Assembly (NCBI GenBank): GCA_028278675.1
Contig: JAQAJJ010000002.1
Coordinates: 62,001-126,000, forward strand
DNA from: Candidatus Azophilus lithoversatilis
Lineage (GTDB): Bacteria; Pseudomonadota; Gammaproteobacteria; Pseudomonadales; Azotimanducaceae
Reading direction: 5' to 3'
DNA length: 64,000 nucleotides
The number at the start of each line of letters is the position of its first letter. The stretch's first letter is position 1. A model generated the notes under the pieces. That model saw only the letters and a program-made list of their open reading frames with translations. It ran no database searches and was not told the DNA's origin. Positions 55,745 to 64,000 of this stretch are shown in pieces. The translations under genes were made by a program, and so were the position numbers.

Positions 55745-57052
55745 CTAGCTATGCCCGCTCGAAGTGGCTACCGAAGACAGCGGTGTGGCCCTCAATTTCG
55801 GCCTGGCGTTGGGCATTTCGCTGGCGGGTCGAAAAAACAGGTCGGCCAGATGTTGGATGAGGCTCGCGGCCAGCGCCGCCTTGCTCTGGTAGGAGAGTTC
55901 GACCTCGCCGTCCGCCCAGATCAGGGTGGCGGCATTGTGGTCGCTGTTGAAACCGATCTTGGGATTGGAGACGTCGTTGACGACGATGGCGTCGAGGCCC
56001 TTGCGGTGGCGCTTGTGCCGGGCGTTGCTCAAGGCGTTCTCGGTTTCGGCGGCGAAGCCGACCACCACCGGGGCGTTAGGCAATTCCGCCACCGAGGCAA
56101 TGATGTCGGGGTTTTCCACCAAGGTGAGCGACGGCGGGCCCGCGTCGTCGTCGACTGCCCTGGCCTTTTTTATTTTCTGCGGCGCTTGGGCTGCGGGGCG
56201 GTAGTCCGCCACCGCCGCGACACCGACCACCAGCGCCTGTTCGGCGGCGCGGGCCTGCACCGCCTCAAACATCTCAAGGGCGCTGGTCACCTCGATGCGT
56301 TCGACGTTGTCCGGCGCGGGCAGGCCGCAAGGTCCGGAGACCAAGGTGACGCGGGCGCCCGCATCGGCAGCCGCCTTGGCGATGGCGTAGCCCTGCTTGC
56401 CGGAACTATGGTTGGACAGGAAGCGCACCGGGTCGAGCGCCTCCCGTGTCGGCCCGGCAGTGACGAGCACGTTGAGGCCCGCAAGGCGCGGGTTGGCAGG
56501 ATGCCGGGACTTGAATGCCGCCTTCACGGCATTGAGCAGGGACTCCGGTTCTGCCATGCGTCCGGGGCCCACGTCGCCGCAAGCCTGCTCGCCCTCGTCG
56601 GGGCCAATCAGGCGCTTGCCGTCGGCGGCGAGGGTGGCGGCGTTGCGTTGGGTGGCGGCGTCGCGCCACATCGCTTGGTTCATGGCCGGCGCCAGCAGGA
56701 CCGGCGCATCGCTGGCCAGGCACAGGGTGGTGAGCAGGTCCGGCGCGGCCCCTTGGGCCAGGTTGGCCATGCAGTGGGCGGTGGCCGGGGCGACCAGGAT
56801 CAGGTCCGCCCAGCGGGCCAGTTCGATGTGGCCCATGGCGGCTTCGGCTTCCCGGTCCCAAAGGTCGTCGCGCACCGGGTGCCCGGAGAGCGCCTGCAGG
56901 GTGACGGGCGTCACGAACTGCGCCGCGCCCTTGGAGAGCACCACCTGCACCTCGGCCCCTTCGTTGCAGAGATGTCGCACAAGAATTGCAGACTTGTAGG
57001 CTGCAATTCCGCCTGTCACCCCAAGCAAAATATGTTTCCCAGCAAGCGTCAT
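55745..57052 (-). CDS. coaBC: CoaBC: phosphopantothenoylcysteine decarboxylase/synthetase
   Basis: 435 residues. CoaC flavoprotein half: LLGVTGGIAAYKSA, PATAHCMANLAQG, LLAPAMNQAMW and the Cys of EGEQACGDVGPGRMAE. CoaB half: VTAGPTREALDPVRFLSNHSSGKQGYAIA and AAVADYRPA. The C-terminus has a 20-residue low-complexity tail (RPKLRATPLSSVATSSGHS). It acts in coenzyme A synthesis. Confidence 0.96.
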   Translation of the reverse strand: MTLAGKHILLGVTGGIAAYKSAILVRHLCNEGAEVQVVLSKGAAQFVTPVTLQALSGHPVRDDLWDREAEAAMGHIELARWADLILVAPATAHCMANLAQGAAPDLLTTLCLASDAPVLLAPAMNQAMWRDAATQRNAATLAADGKRLIGPDEGEQACGDVGPGRMAEPESLLNAVKAAFKSRHPANPRLAGLNVLVTAGPTREALDPVRFLSNHSSGKQGYAIAKAAADAGARVTLVSGPCGLPAPDNVERIEVTSALEMFEAVQARAAEQALVVGVAAVADYRPAAQAPQKIKKARAVDDDAGPPSLTLVENPDIIASVAELPNAPVVVGFAAETENALSNARHKRHRKGLDAIVVNDVSNPKIGFNSDHNAATLIWADGEVELSYQSKAALAASLIQHLADLFFRPASEMPNARPKLRATPLSSVATSSGHS

Positions 57053-57081
57053 GCTTGCATCTTAGCAGCAATGGACCGCGA

Positions 57082-57774
57082 ATGAATCGAACGCCACCCG
57101 GCGAGCGGCTGCCCGCCGACCGGCCCCGGCAACGGCTGCTCGCCGCCGAGCAGGACGCGCTCAGCGACGCCGATCTGCTGGCCGTGCTGCTGCGCGGCGG
57201 CGCGGCCAATGCCAGCGCCATCGACGTCGCCAACCGTCTGCTGGACAAATTTGGCGCCATGCATCGGGTGCTGGACGCCCCGGCGCGCGAACTGCTCGGA
57301 AACCCCGGCCTCGGGCCGACTCGGGTGGCCAGCCTCAAGGTGGTTCTGCCGATCACGGCCCGCTATGCGGCCAGCCGCATGAAGGAGGTGCCCACCTTCG
57401 GCGGCTCCAACGACGCTTCAATGTTCCTGATGGGGGCCTATTCGGGTATCGAACGGGAGGTTTTTGGCTGCCTGTTTCTCGATGCGCGCAATCGTCTGCT
57501 CCGTTTTGAAAAACTGTTCTTCGGCACCGTGGACCGGGCCGATGTTTTTCCGCGGGAAGTCGCCAAGGCGGCGCTCGAATGCAACGCCGCGGCGGTCATT
57601 TTCGCCCACAACCACCCTTCCGGGGTGCCGGAGCCATCGGTTTCCGACATTCATCTCACCGACCGCCTTGTCGCCATATTGAAGGAGCTCGACGTGGAAG
57701 TGCTCGACCACGTCGTGATCGGCGGCAACCAAACGGTGTCGATGGCGGAGCGGGGCATGATCGCCACTGAGTAA
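57082..57774 (+). CDS. radC: RadC/JAMM-domain protein
   Basis: 230 residues from MNRTPPGERLPADRPRQRLL (ATG 57082). N-terminal HhH region (LLAVLLRGGAANASAIDVANRLL) and C-terminal JAMM motif FAHNHPSGVPEPSVSDIHLTD. It is divergent from coaBC, the standard arrangement. The function of RadC is not firmly known. Confidence 0.95.
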   Translation: MNRTPPGERLPADRPRQRLLAAEQDALSDADLLAVLLRGGAANASAIDVANRLLDKFGAMHRVLDAPARELLGNPGLGPTRVASLKVVLPITARYAASRMKEVPTFGGSNDASMFLMGAYSGIEREVFGCLFLDARNRLLRFEKLFFGTVDRADVFPREVAKAALECNAAAVIFAHNHPSGVPEPSVSDIHLTDRLVAILKELDVEVLDHVVIGGNQTVSMAERGMIATE

Positions 57775-57780
57775 CCTGTT

Positions 57781-57890
57781 TTGCGCGGAGTTTCGCGCCA
57801 GCGAAACGCTCCCCCGGCCCACGAGCCCCGACCGACCGCAAGCGCGGACCAAAGGTCCGCCGCGACCGTCAGGTCGCGCGTTCGCGTGGA
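57781..57890. repeat. REP-like palindromes between radC and rpmB
   Basis: GCGGAGTTTCGCGCCAGCGAAACGC, then GCGGACCAAAGGTCCGC and GCGACCGTCAGGTCGCGC: three consecutive palindromes in about 100 bases. Confidence 0.8.
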
Positions 57891-57942
57891 CACTGGCGGA
57901 AGCCTTTGGTATAAACGCGCCCTCATTTTTTCGGGGCCTCCC

Positions 57943-58179
57943 ATGTCTCAGGTGTGCCAAGTGACCGGCAAGCGGCCGATGTCGGGCAACAATGTCAGCC
58001 ACGCGCAGAACAAGACGCGGCGGCGCTTTGCGCCGAATCTGCACTACCATCGGTTTTGGTTGGAGGACGAGAAGCGCTTCGTGCGGCTGCGGGTGTCCGC
58101 CAAGGGCATGCGCATCATCGACAAGAAGGGCATCGACCAAGTGCTGGCCGACATGCGGGCACGGGGCGAGAAGGTCTAG
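57943..58179 (+). CDS. rpmB: 50S ribosomal protein L28
   Basis: 78 residues: [29 protein letters not shown], a full match to the family. It is cotranscribed with rpmG. Confidence 0.98.
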   Translation: MSQVCQVTGKRPMSGNNVSHAQNKTRRRFAPNLHYHRFWLEDEKRFVRLRVSAKGMRIIDKKGIDQVLADMRARGEKV

Positions 58180-58226
58180 CTAATCCGGGGCGACAACGTA
58201 GCAGCCAACTGCTAAGGAGGCCTGTC

Positions 58227-58388
58227 ATGGGCAATCGGGAGAAGGTCAAGCTGGTGTCGAGCGCCGGCACCGGCCACTACTACACCACCGACAAGAACAA
58301 GCGCAGCACGCCGGATAAGCTGGAGATGAAGAAGTTTGATCCGGTGATCCGCCAGCACGTCCTCTACACGGAATCCAAAATCAAGTAA
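58227..58388 (+). CDS. rpmG: 50S ribosomal protein L33
   Basis: 53 residues ([42 protein letters not shown]), with a perfect AAGGAGG six bases before ATG 58227. It is a zinc-free type (no CxxC pairs). It is below the length reported separately in the track, where it appears only inside a longer ORF. Confidence 0.98.
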   Translation: MGNREKVKLVSSAGTGHYYTTDKNKRSTPDKLEMKKFDPVIRQHVLYTESKIK

Positions 58389-58400
58389 CCGCCTTCCTCA

Positions 58401-59228
58401 GTGCCTGAGCTGCCGGAAGTCGAAACCACCCGCGCTGGCTTGAAGGACCGCATCACCGGGCAGCGATTAGCTGGCTGGACGTTGCGCACCCCATCCCTGC
58501 GGTGGCCGATTGAGATCCCCGCCACCCTACGTGGGGAGCCTTTGCTGGCCCTGAACCGCCGGGGCAAGTACCTGCTGTTTGAGTTTCCAACGGGCACCCT
58601 GCTGGTGCATCTCGGCATGTCCGGCAGCCTGCGCCTTCTGGCAGCGCCGGAGAATCCTGCCCGGCACGATCATGTGGACCTCGACTTTGGCGCCGCCTTG
58701 GTGCGCCTTAACGACCCGCGCCGCTTCGGCTGCGTGCTTTGGCACCCGGCGGGCGCGCCGCCCCATCCCCTGCTCGCCCACCTCGGCGTGGAGCCGCTCA
58801 GCGGCGAACTGACCGGCCGTTACCTGAAGGAGCGGGCACGCAAACGCAAGGTGGCCGTCAAGAACTTCATCATGGACAGCCGCATTCTGGTGGGCGTCGG
58901 CAACATCTACGCCGCGGAAGCCCTGTTCCTGGCCGGCGTTCGCCCCTCGGTGGCTGCAGGCCGGCTGACCTTTGTGGCTTGGACGAGCCTCGCGGGGGCC
59001 ATCAAGCAGGTGTTGTCCCATGCCGTAGCCGTCGGCGGCACCACCCTGCGCGATTTCGTCAACAGCGACGGCCAGCCCGGCTACTTCAAGCAGCAACTCA
59101 ACGTGTACGGCCGGGCGGGAGCCCCTTGTCGGCGTTGTGGCGGCGCACTCAAGAGTCAACGCCTTGGCGGGCGGGCGACAGTGTTCTGCCCAAGCTGCCA
59201 ACGCCCTTGGGGATGGCCTGCGGCCTGA
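58401..59228 (+). CDS. mutM: Formamidopyrimidine-DNA glycosylase (MutM/Fpg)
   Basis: 275 residues from GTG 58401. PELPEVETT at the N-terminus (catalytic Pro, Glu), RGKYLLF, VGNIYAAEALF with the H2TH domain, and C-terminal zinc finger CRRCGG..CPSCQR. It excises 8-oxoguanine. It lies 12 bases after rpmG, as in related genomes. Confidence 0.96.
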   Translation: MPELPEVETTRAGLKDRITGQRLAGWTLRTPSLRWPIEIPATLRGEPLLALNRRGKYLLFEFPTGTLLVHLGMSGSLRLLAAPENPARHDHVDLDFGAALVRLNDPRRFGCVLWHPAGAPPHPLLAHLGVEPLSGELTGRYLKERARKRKVAVKNFIMDSRILVGVGNIYAAEALFLAGVRPSVAAGRLTFVAWTSLAGAIKQVLSHAVAVGGTTLRDFVNSDGQPGYFKQQLNVYGRAGAPCRRCGGALKSQRLGGRATVFCPSCQRPWGWPAA

Positions 59229-59474
59229 AGTGATGTCATCGCGCTGGGCGTCGTCGCCTTTCGGAACTTGTGCTGGAAAGCGTCCCGCCCTCGCTTCGGC
59301 CATGCGCCGTTCACATCGCATGAGATTCAAACTGAGCCACTACCGGAATCCGATTCACCGGAATCCGATTCAGCTTGTCAGTGCCTTGGAGCGGGCTTAG
59401 CATGGCACTTCAGCCACAGCACTTGGCGGACGCTGAGCTGTGACATTGCTGCCAGCCGATACGGAGAGAAGACC

Positions 59475-60530
59475 GTGGCCAGTTCGCTTGAGCGGTCCGC
59501 AAAGTTCCATGAGCCACCGTTTTCCGGGGCTGACTTTCCCGGCTGCGACCCGGTGCGCATCGCCCGCGAGGACGTCCGCGACCACGAGGACCGCTACGAG
59601 TTTTGGGACGCTGACACCGAAATCGCGTGGGTGGTGCGCGAGGGCCCAAGCGTTGAGCACGAGCACCCTTGCCAGCGTCTCGCGCAGGTGGTGGAACGCA
59701 TCGCCCTTGAGCGCGGCTCGCCCATCGAGGCGTTCGGCACCGCAGCGCTGACGCTGCGCAAAGGGCGGCGCGAGTGGTGGCGCGTCCTGCGAGCGGATCA
59801 GATCTTCTACTTGCACCCCCAGGTTGGTCGCCCTCGTGGCGGGTCCATTGCTGTCAGCGAGGACCGGTTGCCGGATGTGGTGCTCGAAGTGGACCATACC
59901 ACCGATGTGCGTCGCCGCAAGCTCGGCATCTATGAGTCTTGGGGTGTGCCGGAGCTCTGGGTGGAGGTGCCCGACAGCCCGGCGCCGAGCCGACCCAAGG
60001 GTGTGCACCCCGGCTTGACGATCTATGTGCTTGAGGATGGCGCCTACCGCGAAGTCCCCAAGAGCCGGGCGTTTCCGGGCTGGGGCGCTGGCAAGATCCA
60101 CTTGGCGCTGAATGAGCCACGGCTGTCTAGCGTGACACTGCGGGAGATCGTTCGCGTTGGCCGGGCGCTCGGCAAGGCTGAAGGCACCGGGCCGGATGAC
60201 GATCCTCAACTCGGTGGCCATCGGCGCCGCATGTTGCAGGTTGGGCTGCAACGCGGACGCCTTGAGGGTCACGCGCAAGGGCAGGCGGAAGGCCATGCTA
60301 AAGGGCAGGCGGAAGGCCGTGCTAAAGGACTGGCTGAGGCACGGGATCAAGCCTTGGCGGCGCAGCGGTCGCTGCTCGGCATGCAGGCGCAGCGCAAGTT
60401 CAGCGATGCAGTGGCGGTGCAGCTTGGGTTGCTGTTGGAAAGGGCTGAGAGTGCGGATCAGTTTTCCGAAATCGCGCAGTTGATCGTCGATTGCGGCACC
60501 GATGAGGAGGTTTCTGCCCGCTTGCGGTGA
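59475..60530 (+). CDS. Uma2-family putative restriction-endonuclease-fold protein
   Basis: 351 residues from GTG 59475, preceded by GGAGAGAAG; the track start at 59268 extends into intergenic DNA. The Uma2 core (PD-(D/E)xK fold) is RLPDVVLEVDHTTDVRRRKLGIYESWGVPELWVEV. The C-terminal tail is built of QAEGxAKG-type repeats (24-base tandem unit at 60279-60326) followed by a helical end. Uma2 proteins are widespread, of unknown function, and many are thought to be mobile-element derived. Typical lengths are near 190, so the tail is an addition. Confidence 0.85.
   Translation: MASSLERSAKFHEPPFSGADFPGCDPVRIAREDVRDHEDRYEFWDADTEIAWVVREGPSVEHEHPCQRLAQVVERIALERGSPIEAFGTAALTLRKGRREWWRVLRADQIFYLHPQVGRPRGGSIAVSEDRLPDVVLEVDHTTDVRRRKLGIYESWGVPELWVEVPDSPAPSRPKGVHPGLTIYVLEDGAYREVPKSRAFPGWGAGKIHLALNEPRLSSVTLREIVRVGRALGKAEGTGPDDDPQLGGHRRRMLQVGLQRGRLEGHAQGQAEGHAKGQAEGRAKGLAEARDQALAAQRSLLGMQAQRKFSDAVAVQLGLLLERAESADQFSEIAQLIVDCGTDEEVSARLR
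60279..60326. repeat. Two 24-bp tandem repeats in the Uma2 gene
   Basis: The unit starts GGGCAGGCGGAAGGCC and ends GCTAAA; the two copies differ by one base. They keep frame (eight codons, GQAEGHAK / GQAEGRAK). Confidence 0.9.
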
Positions 60531-60549
60531 GTTGGCCCGGCGCCGAAAA

Positions 60550-60580
60550 TTGACAGCCACCGCCTAAACCCCAAAAATAC
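60550..60580 (+). promoter_or_regulatory. Possible promoter of ilvI
   Basis: TTGACA at 60550-60555 is followed 17 bases later by AAAAATAC, a weak -10. It is the only -35 consensus in the gap before ilvI. No attenuator peptide rich in Leu/Val/Ile is visible. Confidence 0.35.
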
Positions 60581-60654
60581 GCAGTTCCGTGCGCTGTAGG
60601 GCGCAAAATTTCCTCGAAATCAAACGGTTGACCAATAGGTCCAAGGCTGCTGCC

Positions 60655-62424
60655 ATGAGCGAGACGTTGTCCGGCGCCGACATGCTGGTGCGGGCGCTGC
60701 AGGATGAAGGGGTGGAGTACCTGTTCGGCTATCCGGGCGGGGCGGCGCTGCACATCTACGACGCCATCTTCAAGCAGCAGAAGGTGGAGCACATCTTGGT
60801 GCGTCACGAACAGGCGGCCACCCACATGGCCGACGGCTACGCCCGGGCCACGGGCAAGCCCGGCGTGGTGCTGGTCACCTCCGGCCCCGGCGCGACCAAT
60901 GCCATCACCGGCATCGCCACCGCCTACATGGACTCAACCCCCTTGGTCGTCATTTCCGGCCAGGTGCCGACCTCGCAGATCGGCACCGACGCCTTTCAGG
61001 AGACCGACATGGTCGGCGTCTCCCGGCCTGTGGTGAAGCATAGTTTCCTGGTCAGGGATTGCGCCGAGATTCCGCGTACGATCAAGACCGCCTTCCACAT
61101 CGCCACTACCGGACGGCCCGGCCCAGTGGTCATCGACGTGCCCAAGGACATTACCGACCCGGCCATCACGGCGCCCTACGACTACCCCGAGGCGATCAGC
61201 CTGCGCTCCTACAAGCCCGCCAAGCGGGGCAACGGCCGCCAATTGCGCAAGGCGGCGAGGGCGCTGGCCGAAGCCGAGCGGCCCATCATCTACAGCGGCG
61301 GCGGCGTGGTGCAGGGCGATGCGGGCCCGGCGCTCACCCGGCTTGCGCACCGGTTGGGGGCGCCGGTCACCAACACCCTGATGGGCTTGGGCGCCTTTCC
61401 CGGCGACGACCCGCAGTTCATCGGCATGCTGGGCATGCACGGCACTTACGAAGCCAACATGGCCATGCATCACGCGGATGTCATCTTTGCGGTCGGCGCC
61501 CGTTTTGACGATCGGGTCACCAACAACCCGGATAAGTTCTGTCCGAATGCGCGGATCATCCACGTCGATGTGGACCCGGCCTCCATCTCCAAGATCATCA
61601 ACGCCGACATCCCCATCGTCGGCGATGCGCGCAGTGTGCTTGAGGAGCTCGATGCGCTCGTTGAAGCGGAACTCGGCAAACGCCCGGAGCGGCCCGCAGC
61701 CGCGGCCGGCAAGGCGTGGTGGGGCCAAATTGGCGAGTGGCGCGACGCCTACGGGCTTGACCACGTGATGAAACCTCGGGAGGATGGCGTCATCCTGCCG
61801 CAGCAGGTGATTCAGAGCCTATACCGGGCCACCGGGGGAGAAGCCTACGTCACCAGCGATGTGGGGCAGCACCAGATGTTCGCCGCGCAATACTACAAGT
61901 TCCCCGAGGGGCGCCGCTGGATCAACTCCGGCGGCCTGGGCACCATGGGCTTCGGCCTGCCGGCGGCCATGGGCGTGCAGTTCGCCTACCCGAAGGCGAC
62001 GGTGGCCTGCGTCACCGGCGAGGGCAGCTTCATGATGAACATGCAGGAACTCTCCACCTGCCTGCAGTACGGCTTGCCGATCAAGATTATCTGCGTCAAC
62101 AACCAGGCGCTCGGCATGGTCAAGCAGTGGCAGGACATGCAGTACAGCGGCCGCCATTCGCAAAGCACGTACAGCGACTCGCTGCCGGATTTCAAGACGC
62201 TGGCGGAAGCCTTCGGCCATTTGGGCTTCCGCATCGATCACACCAGCGACCTGGACGCCGCCATGGACGAGGCCTTCAGCGCCAAGCTGAAGGACAAGGT
62301 TGTGTTCGTGGACGTTTGGGTGGACCCCGATGAGCACGTCTATCCGATGGCCATCAAGGGCGGCTCCATGCGTGACATGTACCTGAACAAAATCACCACC
62401 AGCCAGCAGGGAGACTACATGTGA
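60655..62424 (+). CDS. ilvI: Acetolactate synthase large subunit
   Basis: 589 residues from [20 protein letters not shown]. ThDP-binding glutamate in [41 protein letters not shown], and the ThDP/Mg motif [29 protein letters not shown]. It condenses pyruvate (or with 2-oxobutyrate) in branched-chain amino acid synthesis. ilvH overlaps its stop. Confidence 0.96.
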   Translation: MSETLSGADMLVRALQDEGVEYLFGYPGGAALHIYDAIFKQQKVEHILVRHEQAATHMADGYARATGKPGVVLVTSGPGATNAITGIATAYMDSTPLVVISGQVPTSQIGTDAFQETDMVGVSRPVVKHSFLVRDCAEIPRTIKTAFHIATTGRPGPVVIDVPKDITDPAITAPYDYPEAISLRSYKPAKRGNGRQLRKAARALAEAERPIIYSGGGVVQGDAGPALTRLAHRLGAPVTNTLMGLGAFPGDDPQFIGMLGMHGTYEANMAMHHADVIFAVGARFDDRVTNNPDKFCPNARIIHVDVDPASISKIINADIPIVGDARSVLEELDALVEAELGKRPERPAAAAGKAWWGQIGEWRDAYGLDHVMKPREDGVILPQQVIQSLYRATGGEAYVTSDVGQHQMFAAQYYKFPEGRRWINSGGLGTMGFGLPAAMGVQFAYPKATVACVTGEGSFMMNMQELSTCLQYGLPIKIICVNNQALGMVKQWQDMQYSGRHSQSTYSDSLPDFKTLAEAFGHLGFRIDHTSDLDAAMDEAFSAKLKDKVVFVDVWVDPDEHVYPMAIKGGSMRDMYLNKITTSQQGDYM

Positions 62425-62915
62425 GCCGCCGGGTGCTGGCCGTGCTGCTTGAGAACGAGCCGGGCGCCCTGTCCCGGGTGGTGGGGTTGTTCGCGCAGCG
62501 CAACTACAACATCGAGACCTTGACCGTGGCCCCCACGGAGGACCCCACCCTGTCCCGCGTGACCTTGAGCACCGATGGCTCGGACCAGAAGATCGAGCAG
62601 ATCACCAAGCACCTCAATCGCTTGGTTGACGTGGTCAAGGTGCTGGATCTGCACGAGGCCGCCTGCGTCGAGCGGGAGCTGATGTTCGTCAAGATCAGCG
62701 CCCAGGGGGCCGACAGGGCGGAGGTCAAGCGCACCTGCGACATCTTCCGCGGCCAGATCGTCGATGTGACCGCCACCGCCTACACCGTGCAGTTGACCGG
62801 GGAGAGCGGCAAGCTCGATGCCTTCATTCGCGCCCTGGACCGCTCCGCGATCATCGAGGTGGTGCGCTCCGGCGTGTCCGGCATCAGCCGCGGCGAGAAG
62901 GTGCTGAGCGCCTAA
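62421..62915 (+). CDS. ilvH: Acetolactate synthase small (regulatory) subunit
   Basis: 164 residues from GTG 62421 (GTGA overlap with ilvI). ACT domain: [39 protein letters not shown]. The family C-terminal domain follows with [20 protein letters not shown]. It confers valine feedback control and full activity. Confidence 0.97.
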   Translation: MSRRVLAVLLENEPGALSRVVGLFAQRNYNIETLTVAPTEDPTLSRVTLSTDGSDQKIEQITKHLNRLVDVVKVLDLHEAACVERELMFVKISAQGADRAEVKRTCDIFRGQIVDVTATAYTVQLTGESGKLDAFIRALDRSAIIEVVRSGVSGISRGEKVLSA

Positions 62916-62971
62916 GCCCCGCGTACTTTGCGGCACCGGACACTGACCTTAAATTGGCCCCACAACACTGA

Positions 62972-64000
<1,029 letters not shown>

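Overview
The window looks like a GC-rich chromosome segment from an aerobic gammaproteobacterium that I cannot place to genus. Supporting signs are the gene order nrdR-ribD-nusB-thiL-pgpA, the coaBC-algC-argB-slmA block next to radC-rpmB-rpmG-mutM, rph-pyrE, ilvIHC, a SlmA-type nucleoid occlusion factor, and an ssrA (tmRNA) gene whose tag reads ANDDNYALAA.

Region 1 (1-9245) is accessory DNA ending exactly at the 3' end of ssrA, a classic island insertion point. It holds a TRAFAC-type GTPase gene (2266-4566) and, downstream on the same strand, a very large helical-repeat protein that runs off the left edge and is absent from the supplied ORF track. It also holds two IS110-family recombinase remnants, a tandem-HTH protein, a tyrosine integrase killed by a 14-bp tandem duplication and 3' truncation, and an unrecognised protein with a C-terminal zinc ribbon. 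The GTPase plus repeat-protein pair is my best candidate for an undescribed system.

Region 2 (9246-23812) is core: ssrA, a Sel1-repeat protein, xseB-ispA, an esterase, the nrdR-ribD-nusB-thiL-pgpA operon, glyA, a type-B carboxylesterase lipoprotein, radA and dnaB.

Region 3 (23936-29335) is a haem-uptake locus: a strong palindromic operator (Fur-like), a TonB receptor, periplasmic HmuT, permease HmuU, ATPase HmuV and an IsdG-like haem monooxygenase. Four of the junctions overlap or nearly overlap, so it is probably one operon.

Region 4 (29571-42780) carries an acyl-CoA synthetase with an overlapping ferredoxin, a fatty acid desaturase, and a pair resembling TmpA/TmpB (Fe/2OG hydroxylase plus HD-diiron oxygenase for trimethylaminoethylphosphonate). 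It also has broken DUF5131 and TcmP genes, lon, two acyl-CoA dehydrogenases, a DUF2188 protein and a DUF4143 ATPase with a hairpin upstream.

Region 5 (42917-51543) has a VOC protein, an ABM monooxygenase, a Cys/Met PLP enzyme, two GST-like proteins, a dimeric dUTPase, a macrodomain, a NUDIX hydrolase, rph-pyrE and hipBA wreckage, including a hipA/immA chimera.

Region 6 (51544-64000) has a second hipB with a stub of hipA, then slmA-argB-algC-coaBC (with no dut between coaBC and algC), radC, rpmB-rpmG, mutM, a Uma2 protein and ilvI-ilvH-ilvC; ilvC is cut by the right edge almost at its end.

Many intergenic gaps carry short palindromic repeats (core GTTTCGC..GCGAAAC, and GAGGGC..GCCCTC), including a 69-bp tandem array at 13234-13500.
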